Shown here: piece by piece, positions 1-7,165 of the stretch
Position numbering within the stretch: position 1 is the stretch's first letter
Layout of the letters: each line of letters begins with the position of its first letter
Assembly: GCA_021443045.1 (NCBI GenBank)
Contig: JABUUT010000008.1
Coordinates: 27,767-60,615, forward strand
Direction: 5' to 3'
Source of the DNA: Fibrobacteraceae bacterium
Lineage (GTDB): Bacteria > Fibrobacterota > Fibrobacteria > Fibrobacterales > Fibrobacteraceae
DNA length: 32,849 bases
Notes under the pieces: model-generated
The model's input: the letters and a program-made list of their open reading frames with translations, nothing else
What the model was told of the DNA's origin: nothing
Databases searched by the model: none
Translations under genes and position numbers: made by a program

Positions 1-56
1 CTTCTTTCGTCTATAGGTGCGAAGCTCCGTTCTTTCGTCTATCGTCTTTCGTCTAT
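1..56. repeat. Cluster of short TTCTTTCGTCTAT-type repeats
   Basis: Three copies of a 12-14 nt unit occur at 2-14 (TTCTTTCGTCTAT), 28-42 (CGTTCTTTCGTCTAT) and 43-56 (CGTCTTTCGTCTAT). The last copy runs into the stop codon of the BatD-like gene at 56-58. A 15-nt perfect reverse complement of the 28-42 copy lies at the other end of the window, 32826-32840. The 10-mer GCGAAGCTCC at 19-28 recurs at 11775-11784 in another repeat-rich spacer. The units look like dispersed intergenic repeats; no coding potential is visible. Confidence 0.8.
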
Positions 57-967
57 TATAGCTCCTCTTCCACGCCCATGAGTTTCATGGCCTGCTTCCA
101 GGTTTCCTTGTTTTCAAAGGCATCACGCTTGCCGCCACCGTAGCGGGCTTGGGCAAACACCTCCACCAGTTCCTCCCAGCCTTCCAAAAGCCCTTCCCTG
201 GCCAAAACCTCCAAGTTCACCTGGGCCACGTCCATATTGAATTTATCCGCCGCAAAGCCCTTGCACACACTTTCAAGTTCCAAAAGCCACTGGCGGCTGT
301 CTGCTGCAGCCACCCTCTGTTTTAATACCTTCATATTTTCACGCAACTGCCGGCTTCCCTCTTTTTTAGCGTCACAAATGAGCTTTGCTTTTGCCTTTTG
401 ACGCATACGCCACAAAGCAGCCACAACAACAACAAGACCCACCATCACCCCCGAAATCACTGGCAGGGGGTTAAAAGGAACCTCCGACCTAAAATCAACA
501 GGTTCCGCCTTAAGAGGAATAGCCCCTGCTGGAGTAGGAATCTCAAAACGGATTCCCGGTATATGCAACATTCCCGTATCCGAAGCCACCAGCTTAAAGG
601 TAAATGTCTGGCTCGCCACTTCCCTTCCGTCTTTTAACGCCCTTGCCGACTCCTGAGATACGCCCAACTGGGTAATTCCCTTGGAATTGGCGGAACTTAC
701 AGGAACCACCAACACGGCACTACCCTGAACATTCCATGAAACAGTTACGGAAAAATCAAAGGTGTCACCCACAGCAACCGGAGCAACACTACCCGCCACA
801 ACAGAAATGCCCAACTGCTCAGCCGTTGGCATTTGAGGAATCAAGGCAGAATCAGCAGCCATCAAAGAATCTACTTCCGGCAAAGAATCCGCAACATCTA
901 CTAGAGAGGAATCAACATTATTTTTCATAAGCAGGAATATAAAAAAGCCCCTGCCCACAAATTTCAC
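56..967 (-). CDS. BatD-like membrane protein with one Ig-like domain
   Basis: The protein appears to hold an extracytoplasmic Ig-like beta domain, a single membrane span (PLPVISGVMVGLVVVVAALW) followed by a Lys/Arg-rich stretch, and a helical C-terminal cytoplasmic part ending in EEEL. This order resembles the C-terminal half of BatD/oxygen-tolerance proteins, but the protein is short for that family. The open frame extends to 1060, yet that start lies inside the terminator of the upstream GH8 gene. More likely starts are GTG at 967, which adds a short hydrophobic stretch (GFFIFLLM), or ATG at 928, which leaves no signal peptide. Neither has a good ribosome-binding site. The predicted topology (outside N-terminus, basic inside C-terminus) favours an exported N-terminus. 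The downstream neighbours lie outside the window. The Bat assignment is by architecture only. Confidence 0.6.
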   Translation of the reverse strand: MKFVGRGFFIFLLMKNNVDSSLVDVADSLPEVDSLMAADSALIPQMPTAEQLGISVVAGSVAPVAVGDTFDFSVTVSWNVQGSAVLVVPVSSANSKGITQLGVSQESARALKDGREVASQTFTFKLVASDTGMLHIPGIRFEIPTPAGAIPLKAEPVDFRSEVPFNPLPVISGVMVGLVVVVAALWRMRQKAKAKLICDAKKEGSRQLRENMKVLKQRVAAADSRQWLLELESVCKGFAADKFNMDVAQVNLEVLAREGLLEGWEELVEVFAQARYGGGKRDAFENKETWKQAMKLMGVEEEL

Positions 968-1042
968 ATTTTGCCCACAATTCCGTAATTTTTTTGTAAA
1001 GGCCCCCAACCACCGTTTACTAACCACCAGCCACCTAAAAAA

Positions 1043-1077
1043 AGAGCCGAGGGTTTTCAACCTTCGGCTCTTTTTTT
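1043..1077 (-). terminator. Intrinsic terminator of the GH8 lipoprotein gene
   Basis: An inverted repeat pairs 1043-1055 with 1059-1071 (arm core AGAGCCGA/TCGGCTCT, one G-T pair, 3-nt loop). It is flanked by an A-run on the left and a T-run on the right, so it can work in both directions. It lies just after the stop of the minus-strand GH8 gene at 1092 and argues against starting the next gene at 1060. Confidence 0.85.
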
Positions 1078-1091
1078 ATTAAGATTCCATA

Positions 1092-2495
1092 TTAAATACC
1101 CATATTCGATGGTTTTACATACAAGCCATTCATCAACTGGCTAAACATCATCTGCAATATATTGGGGAAGTAGCTGGTTAAAGAGGTTTCCATAGGCATG
1201 GTGTTAAACAAGGTGGTGCAGTTAGAGAGCCATGTGGGGTTGTTGCCCATACCCGTCAAGCACCAGGCACCTAGCCATTGCACAGACAACTTGGTGTTGG
1301 TCACATCAGCACCGTAAGCCGAAGCGTAGGAGAAATTGGTTGCAGGAATGTTGTTTACATTGCCACCAGACTTGCCCGAAATAAAGGTGTTGAGCGTGGT
1401 AAGAATTTGAGTAGCGCGAGGGTCCTGGAACCAGTACTGATCCCAAGCAATGCGCCATGGAATGCGAACCGATTCCTTGTTAAATGTCCAGTAGGTTTTG
1501 GTGGCACTGCCATTCTTTGGATCAATGGGGGCTCCAGTTACACTTGTCCAATCGGGAAACACGCCCACACCAGCCTGCTGGATAGCAGTCATGTAAGCAT
1601 ACTCGCCATCCAGAATATCCTTCCAATTATGAGTAGGATCGGTATCAACCAAGGCAAACAACCTTAAAGCCACAGGAGAGAAGTAGCTTAAGTTGTATGC
1701 AGAAGTGGCCTTTTTCCAAACAGGAGTGTCGCCCGAATAAAGAATTTTGGCTTCGGTATTTACTAAATGCTTCCAAATGGCATTCACAATAAGCTTGGCA
1801 TCGTTCAGGTAGGCCGCGTTGCTGGTCATGTAGTAAGCCAAAATAAGGGACGTGGCCACATCCAAATCGGCATCGGTTGCGGCAACGGCACTAGGAACGT
1901 TGGTAATGTCAAAGGTGCCCACAAGCCAAGGCATCAGCTCAGTGCCGTTAATGTAAGGCGACTGCCTAAAGGCCCTGTTATATGTCCAAATGCGGTTGAA
2001 GGTATCCCAGTCACCCTGGAACAGCGAAATAAGCATGCCGTAGCCAATGCCTTCAGACACAGTGCAACCCCGTTTGTACTTTGGCGTACCCTGGGCTTCT
2101 GGAATCCAGCAGTTTTCGTCGGTGGAGGTAGACCAAATTACACGGCCAGCATTGCCAAATGCGGCAAAATTGGCGGCAAAGCCACTACCCATAGACGGGT
2201 AGGCAACAGCTTCTTCTTCAAGGGTTACATAGTGGTATGGTTTCCAAATGCCATAGAGCGATGTGGGCATGGCAAGATTGGCAGCCCCACTGGGAGGATT
2301 CGTTACAGCAACACCACTTCCAGAAACAGAAGACTCAGGAACTGGAATAGGCGTAGAAGAATCCGATGAAGCAGTAAGTTCATTCCCAGGAATTGGATCT
2401 ACAGGCTGAACCGATGAAGACGAGCCACTGTCGCAAGCCGTCAGCAAACACAAGGAACCGCATACAAGCGATGTCAATATTCTTTTCGCATTCAT
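1092..2495 (-). CDS. GH8 family glycoside hydrolase, lipoprotein
   Basis: This is a probable endo-beta-glucanase or xylanase of family GH8 anchored in the envelope. The chosen ATG at 2495 gives 467 residues and has AAAGG upstream; an ATG 30 nt further out would add MQGNLIKVSI before the signal peptide. The signal peptide ends in a lipobox L18-T-A-C21, followed by a Ser/Pro/Val-rich linker to about residue 75. GH8 signatures are TVSEGIGYGML with the acid Glu148, and ATDADLDVA with Asp208/Asp210. The segment aligned with the catalytic-base region reads FNKESVRIPWR, with Glu341 where the other GH8 enzyme in this window has Asp. There is no C-terminal sorting tail, consistent with lipid anchoring. 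It has its own promoter-like boxes and terminator, so it is probably monocistronic. The exact substrate cannot be read from sequence. Confidence 0.9.
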   Translation of the reverse strand: MNAKRILTSLVCGSLCLLTACDSGSSSSVQPVDPIPGNELTASSDSSTPIPVPESSVSGSGVAVTNPPSGAANLAMPTSLYGIWKPYHYVTLEEEAVAYPSMGSGFAANFAAFGNAGRVIWSTSTDENCWIPEAQGTPKYKRGCTVSEGIGYGMLISLFQGDWDTFNRIWTYNRAFRQSPYINGTELMPWLVGTFDITNVPSAVAATDADLDVATSLILAYYMTSNAAYLNDAKLIVNAIWKHLVNTEAKILYSGDTPVWKKATSAYNLSYFSPVALRLFALVDTDPTHNWKDILDGEYAYMTAIQQAGVGVFPDWTSVTGAPIDPKNGSATKTYWTFNKESVRIPWRIAWDQYWFQDPRATQILTTLNTFISGKSGGNVNNIPATNFSYASAYGADVTNTKLSVQWLGAWCLTGMGNNPTWLSNCTTLFNTMPMETSLTSYFPNILQMMFSQLMNGLYVKPSNMGI

Positions 2496-2527
2496 AATAC
2501 TAACCTTTATTAAATTACCCTGCATAA

Positions 2528-2556
2528 TATATATTCTTTGTGGGTATAGGGGTAAA
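2528..2556 (-). promoter_or_regulatory. Candidate sigma-70-like promoter for the GH8 lipoprotein gene
   Basis: On the minus strand TTTACC (2551-2556) is followed after exactly 17 nt by TATATA (2528-2533). This would start the transcript near 2521 and leave a leader of about 26 nt with an AAAGG ribosome-binding site. The region is AT-rich, so chance matches are possible. Confidence 0.35.
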
Positions 2557-2633
2557 AGGTATTAAAAAAACACCTTTCTAAAGCATAAAATATTAGCTTA
2601 GTCACATTTTTTTGAAAGGCATTCCCATTATAC

Positions 2634-2667
2634 ACAAAAAAGCAGAAGCCGCTACGCAACTTCTGCT
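2634..2667 (-). terminator. Intrinsic terminator of the first CBM-like paralogue
   Basis: The inverted repeat AGCAGAAG (2641-2648) / CTTCTGCT (2660-2667) with an 11-nt loop is followed on the minus strand by a T-run (A-run 2634-2640). It sits about 20 nt past the stop of the gene ending at 2687. Confidence 0.85.
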
Positions 2668-2686
2668 TCGAAAACCCAAAGAAGAA

Positions 2687-3603
2687 TTACTTCAAGAAAA
2701 TCTTCTGGCTAAAGTCTACAGACTGGTCGGAAACGCGAACCATGTACACGCCAGCGTCGAGGGCAGCCAAGTCGAGAGAAGCATCAGAGCTTACTGCAGC
2801 CTTCTTAACAATACGCCCCTGGAGGTTGATAACTTCTACGTTAGCAACAGTCTTGATGCCAGCAACATTGAGTGTGCGGCCAGCGAGAGTTGCCTTAACG
2901 GGATTTGCCCTAAGAGAAGAAATAGCCGCTGTACCGCATGCTCCAGCAGCACAGCCAACTTGTGCAGGGCCAATCTTCATAATATTGAAGTGGCCAGAAG
3001 TACCTGTGGCACCAGAGAACTTTATTCTTACAGCAGCAACCATAGTGAGGTAATCAGCTTGGTCCACCGGTACTCCCCATTCTGTTTCTTGCTTAAACTT
3101 GGACCAGTCAAGGGTCAAAGGATTAGCAGAAGTAGCAGCTGGAAGCTTGGCAGCGTAGTTGTTGTATCCGCTTGTGTTCAACTCGTCTTCTGGTACAATT
3201 TCAAGAGATGCGTCCACATCGGATATGTAAGTGATGCTGAGGCCACCCCAAGAAGTAACATCATTGCCCAGTTGCTCTTCACCAGAAACGTTAAAGCCAA
3301 CACCTGCAAAGGGTTTTTCGTAGCCTTCACCAAAAACAACATCACCACAAAGGCCACCACACAGGTCAATGATTGGGTCAAGAGCACCGTCATCATATTC
3401 GTTACCGGTGGAACAAGGCCACGCAACAGTAGTTGTCCCTCCTAGATAGTTGTCATCATAAGGATACCAGTAACCGTAAGTATCGGAACCATCGTCAAAT
3501 TCAGTTTCAATGCGGTAGTCTCTATTGGCACCAGACCATTGAATGAAACCAAAAGACAAGGAAGTTGCCACCGCAACAGCAATCGTCAAAATTTTTTTTT
3601 CAT
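2687..3603 (-). CDS. Secreted CBM11-like protein with sorting tail, frameshifted in the signal peptide
   Basis: This is the upstream-window copy of a tandem pair. The natural start is ATG at 3601-3603, preceded by AAAGGG and matching the paralogue's MNKKILT start. The poly-A run after it has nine A (3592-3600), which puts TGA at codon 6; ten A would restore MKKKILTIAVAVATS and the rest of the frame. The open frame continues from a TTG at 3589. The mature part has an aspartate/aromatic motif (FDDGSDTYGYWYPYDD), a Cys-containing WPCSTGNEYDDGALDP segment, and a beta-rich domain that looks like the CBM11/galactose-binding fold. The last ~70 residues form a type IX-like sorting tail ending in SQKIFLK. 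It may be a disrupted gene, a slippage-controlled gene or a sequencing error. No catalytic motif is visible; carbohydrate binding is inferred. Confidence 0.75.
3592..3600 (-). other. Nine-A homopolymer causing a 1-nt frameshift
   Basis: Directly after the ATG at 3603 there are nine A on the coding strand, then TTTTGACG. Ten would keep the frame. The paralogue at 4649 has an interrupted tract (ATGAATAAAAAA), which is less prone to slippage. Confidence 0.8.
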
Positions 3604-3704
3604 AAATTCAACCCTTTATTAAACAAGTCCACCTCTATAAATTCTTTTTTAAAAGAGGCCTTGTTTATAATATACTTTATTTTCGGACATTTTGAATAAC
3701 ATAA

Positions 3705-3732
3705 AAAAGAAGTTGCGTGTGCAACTTCTTTT
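3705..3732 (-). terminator. Intrinsic terminator of the second CBM-like paralogue
   Basis: A perfect 12-bp stem (3705-3716 with 3721-3732, core GAAGTTGC/GCAACTTC) has a 4-nt loop. The arms end in A/T runs, so it can terminate in both directions. It lies about 20 nt past the stop at 3753. Confidence 0.85.
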
Positions 3733-3752
3733 CTTTTAAACCCAAAGAAGAA

Positions 3753-4649
3753 TTACTTCAAGAGGATCTTCTGGCTAAAGTCAACAGACTGGCCGGAAAC
3801 GCGAACCATGTACACGCCAGCGTCGAGGGCAGCCAAGTCGAGAGAAGCAGCAGAGCTTACAGCAGCCTTCTTAACAATCTGGCCCTGGAGGTTGATAACT
3901 TCTACGTTAGCAACAGTCTTGATGCCAGCAACATTGAGTGTGCGACCAGCGAGAGTAGCCTTAACGGAAGAAGCAGACTTAACACCCTTGATACCTGGTA
4001 CTGCAGAGCCAGGACCTATGGAAATGATGTTGAAGTGGCCAGCGGTACCAGCAGTACCAGCAAACTTTACCTTAACGGCAGCAACCATTGTGAGGTAGGT
4101 AGCTTGGTCAACCTTAACGCCCCAACCAGATTCCTGCTTGAACTTGGACCAGTCCAGTTGCAAAGAATTAGCAGAAGCAGATGCTGGGAGCTTGGCAGCA
4201 TAGTTGTTGTATTCAGTAGTTGTAGCTTCGTCTTGAGGAGCAACTTCGAGAGTAGCAGCAATTTCGGAAGTGTAAACGATGCTGATGCCACCCCAAGAAG
4301 TAACGTCGTTACCGAGCTGGTCAGCACCGGAAACGTTGAAGCCAACACCTACGAATGGGTATTCGTAACCGTCACCCAGGGAAACATCGCCACAGAGACC
4401 ACCACACTGGTCAATGATTGGGTCAAGAGCGTTGTCATCGTATTCGTTACCGGTAGCACAAGGCCATGTGAGGGTAGATGTACCACTGTTGTTGGCATCA
4501 TCATAAGGATACCAGTAACCGTATGTATCGGATCCATCGTCAAATTCAGTTTCAACACGGTAGTCGCCATTAGCGCCAGACCATGTAATGAAGCCGAAAG
4601 ACAAGGAAGCTGCTGCTGCAACAGCAAGTGTCAAAATTTTTTTATTCAT
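3753..4649 (-). CDS. Secreted CBM11-like protein with type IX-like sorting tail
   Basis: This intact 298-residue paralogue of the preceding gene has a signal peptide in residues 1-20 (MNKKILTLAVAAAASLSFGF) and a GAGAGAGAG ribosome-binding site. The mature N-terminus has the same aspartate/aromatic motif and WPCATGNEYDDNALDP segment; the central domain resembles CBM11/galactose-binding folds (WGVKVDQATYLTMVAAVKVKF region). The tail, from about residue 228, has the features of C-terminal sorting domains: a VEVINLQGQIV strand, a LDAGVYMVRV strand and a terminal ILLK. No hydrolase motif is seen, so it is probably a non-catalytic surface or secreted binding protein. It has its own leader and terminator and diverges from the GH8 gene at 4921. 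The CBM11 link is judged by eye. Confidence 0.75.
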   Translation of the reverse strand: MNKKILTLAVAAAASLSFGFITWSGANGDYRVETEFDDGSDTYGYWYPYDDANNSGTSTLTWPCATGNEYDDNALDPIIDQCGGLCGDVSLGDGYEYPFVGVGFNVSGADQLGNDVTSWGGISIVYTSEIAATLEVAPQDEATTTEYNNYAAKLPASASANSLQLDWSKFKQESGWGVKVDQATYLTMVAAVKVKFAGTAGTAGHFNIISIGPGSAVPGIKGVKSASSVKATLAGRTLNVAGIKTVANVEVINLQGQIVKKAAVSSAASLDLAALDAGVYMVRVSGQSVDFSQKILLK

Positions 4650-4920
4650 AATCTCTCTCTCTTGTTAATTGTGAGCGCCCTTTTTGGGCAGTTTGTGTGG
4701 CTAATATACCTTTTTTTAAAAAAAAGAGAATACTTTTTTTTCGTAAAAACAAAAAAAAGTGACCAATCTCAACAATTAGCCATAGGGGTCTATTGTTTGT
4801 TTATAAACTTTTACACCGTAACATCTTACAATTAATTTACGATTTGTGTTTTATCACAAAAAAAATGAGGATATAATATTTTACATAGTGTTCTCAAAAA
4901 AGTTGTTTATCTTTACCCCT
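4650..4920. promoter_or_regulatory. AT-rich divergent intergenic region
   Basis: This 271-nt spacer separates the minus-strand CBM-like gene from the plus-strand GH8 gene, so promoters for both should lie here. A perfect TATAAT is at 4872-4877, about 44 nt before the GH8 ATG, without a clear -35 at 17 nt. A short palindrome TTTGTG (4843-4848) / CACAAA (4855-4860) sits just upstream and could be an operator. Many A/T runs make such matches easy by chance. Confidence 0.4.
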
Positions 4921-7092
4921 ATGAATAAATTTTATACAACTATCGCCTCTATCGTTGCTATTACGGCTTCAACATGCTTTGCAGCCCCTGCATTCCCATT
5001 TCCACAAAACAAGGCCCACCCCTTTGGAAACACCTTTAAAAATGCCAAAACCAGCGTAATCAAAAGCCATTTTGATGCCTGGAAAAAAACATGGTACACC
5101 GAAGCAGGCTCGCAGGTAGACCTTTCCAACACCGACAGCCAGAATGCCAACAAGGGTATGCCGGGAGGCACAGCTCGCGTTATTAGCCCCAATGAAGACC
5201 GCAAAATGACCGTTTCCGAAGGCATTGCCTACGGCATGCTTATTATGGTGTACATGTCCGACAACACCAACGACTACTCCTCCCAATTTGAAAAGTTATG
5301 GAAATTTTGGAAGAGCTACATGGTTAGTGGCGGCAGCGTGTCGGGCATGCATTGGAAAATCAACAGTTTTGATGGTAAAACCGAAGGCCAAGGTTCGGCC
5401 AGCGACGCCGACTTTGATGCAGCCACCGCTTTGATTATGGCTTCTAAGCAATGGAACAACGCCACCTACCTGAACGATGCCAAAACGCTGATTAACTGGA
5501 TTAAGAGCAACGACATGGAAAGCGACGGCAGGGTGCGCCCCGGAAGCAACTGGAACGATGCCTTTAACCCAAGCTACTCCACCATTGCCGCATTCCAGCT
5601 TTTCTACAACGTAACTAACGACTCCTTTTGGCAAACAGCCATTAAAACAACCATGGACCACTTGCTCAAGTGCCAAGACGCCACCACCGGCCTTATGCCC
5701 GACTGGTGCGACTGGAGTTCTCATAAAGCCACCTCCACCAGTGCCGCCGTTTCTGGGGGTTACAAAGGCTTTTACGACGATGCCGCCCGTACGCCATGGC
5801 GCATGGCATGGGCCTATTACTGGTACGGCAACGAAGAAGCCAAGCAGTCCAACGACAAAATTATCACTTGGCTAGACAAGGAAACTTTTGGATACCCAGC
5901 CCTGATTCTCCCTGGCTACAACCTAGACGGTTCATCTCCTTCCGACATTTTTGTTTCTTCTACCTACGCTGGGGGCCTAGGGCTTTCCATGGCTTCGGCC
6001 ACAAACCCAGGGTGGTTCCTTGAAAACCTCTACTACACCTTGGCTAACACAGAGGGCAAAGATGCCATTAACGCCAAAAAAGGGGAAAACTACTTTGCTG
6101 CAACCTTAAATATTCTCTATATGCTTCTGTTTACAGGAAACATGCCCGACTTTAACAATATAGACAAATTCACTACATTCACACCAGACCCCGACGGAGT
6201 GCGAAAACCTAAGGCCCCCGAAGGCACTTTAATGCCCGAAAATTCTGGTGCAACGGTCTCTGGATTTGAACACTGGGGCTCCTATTGCGACAAGTTTGGC
6301 ATGGGCACCGTAATGTACCCCGACTCTGGAAGCACCGGTATTTATAAAATGGCAGATGGTTCCTACCAAATTCAAACAGAACTGTTTGTGGCCTCGGAAC
6401 CTACCTACGAACCCAACAAACAACTTAACTACCCATTTGCTGGCCTAGCCGTGTCTTTTGACAAAGACCACAAATACTACGACTTGTCCGACCTGCAAAC
6501 CGTACGCGTTACATACAAAAGCCAAGGGTTAATGCGCTTTGCCATTCTCGATGAAGAGACTTTAATCCAGAAGCAGGAAGGTGGCGAGCCAGGGGCTTAC
6601 CTGCACCCCACCGATGACTTTATTACCGTGGACATAGATATTTCGGGAGACGCCAGCGACGAGTTTAAAAGTTTAGATTACCCAAGCTGGGTGAACTACG
6701 AAAATTCGCGTTCGGCCACTCTTAAAGCGGTTCGCGGAGTTAAGTTTGATGCCAAGATGATTAAGGGCGGATACGCTTCATTTAACCTTAAGGAAGTTAT
6801 GCTGCTAGACGGAAACGGAACTATTATTTCCGCCTTAAAAGGAGTCAATGCGGTTCCTAAAAGTTTACCCACTTCAAGGCAAACATTTATGCACGAAGCA
6901 GGCCAAATTATGTATAGCGGATTTGGAAAAAATGCCAAAATTTATATTTTTGACTTAAACGGTACTCAAGTATACTCTAGACACGCTGGTAGCGCAGGCT
7001 CCCTGGACTTAAATAAGATTGCAGCCAAGGGTGCCTACATTGCCAGAATCGTGGATGGGGTGAACTCCAAACAAGTTCGTATACTTAAGTGA
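4921..7092 (+). CDS. GH8 family glycoside hydrolase with C-terminal sorting tail
   Basis: The protein is secreted and probably an endo-beta-1,4-glucanase. The start is set at the ATG at 4921 (MNKFYTTIASIVAITA..., signal peptide to about residue 21), not the upstream in-frame ATG at 4846, which adds 25 residues lacking signal character; no clear ribosome-binding site precedes either. The GH8 domain covers about 30-430: TVSEGIAYGML with acid Glu100, ASDADFDAATAL with Asp162/Asp164, and FYDDAARTPWRMAW with Asp286/Asp287 at the base region. Residues 450-640 form a beta-rich module of unknown type, possibly carbohydrate-binding. The C-terminus (about 660-723) resembles a type IX-like sorting tail (IYIFDLNGTQVYS, GAYIARIVDG, QVRILK). 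The GH5 gene follows after 73 nt without a terminator, so the two are likely co-transcribed. Confidence 0.9.
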   Translation: MNKFYTTIASIVAITASTCFAAPAFPFPQNKAHPFGNTFKNAKTSVIKSHFDAWKKTWYTEAGSQVDLSNTDSQNANKGMPGGTARVISPNEDRKMTVSEGIAYGMLIMVYMSDNTNDYSSQFEKLWKFWKSYMVSGGSVSGMHWKINSFDGKTEGQGSASDADFDAATALIMASKQWNNATYLNDAKTLINWIKSNDMESDGRVRPGSNWNDAFNPSYSTIAAFQLFYNVTNDSFWQTAIKTTMDHLLKCQDATTGLMPDWCDWSSHKATSTSAAVSGGYKGFYDDAARTPWRMAWAYYWYGNEEAKQSNDKIITWLDKETFGYPALILPGYNLDGSSPSDIFVSSTYAGGLGLSMASATNPGWFLENLYYTLANTEGKDAINAKKGENYFAATLNILYMLLFTGNMPDFNNIDKFTTFTPDPDGVRKPKAPEGTLMPENSGATVSGFEHWGSYCDKFGMGTVMYPDSGSTGIYKMADGSYQIQTELFVASEPTYEPNKQLNYPFAGLAVSFDKDHKYYDLSDLQTVRVTYKSQGLMRFAILDEETLIQKQEGGEPGAYLHPTDDFITVDIDISGDASDEFKSLDYPSWVNYENSRSATLKAVRGVKFDAKMIKGGYASFNLKEVMLLDGNGTIISALKGVNAVPKSLPTSRQTFMHEAGQIMYSGFGKNAKIYIFDLNGTQVYSRHAGSAGSLDLNKIAAKGAYIARIVDGVNSKQVRILK

Positions 7093-7165
7093 ACGAAAAT
7101 TATTGGGCTGGGAACTACAAAGGGTCAAAAAAAAAGGTATTTATAGATATTAGAGAGAAAAGATT

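Noticed and set aside
3717..4835. A 372-codon plus-strand frame opposite the second CBM-like gene, with a similar frame at 2612-3445 opposite the first
   Set aside because: They are mirror frames of two paralogous genes that have signal peptides, ribosome-binding sites and domain-like products. Their similarity to each other follows from the paralogy, and they are rich in Ser/Asn with no recognisable pattern.
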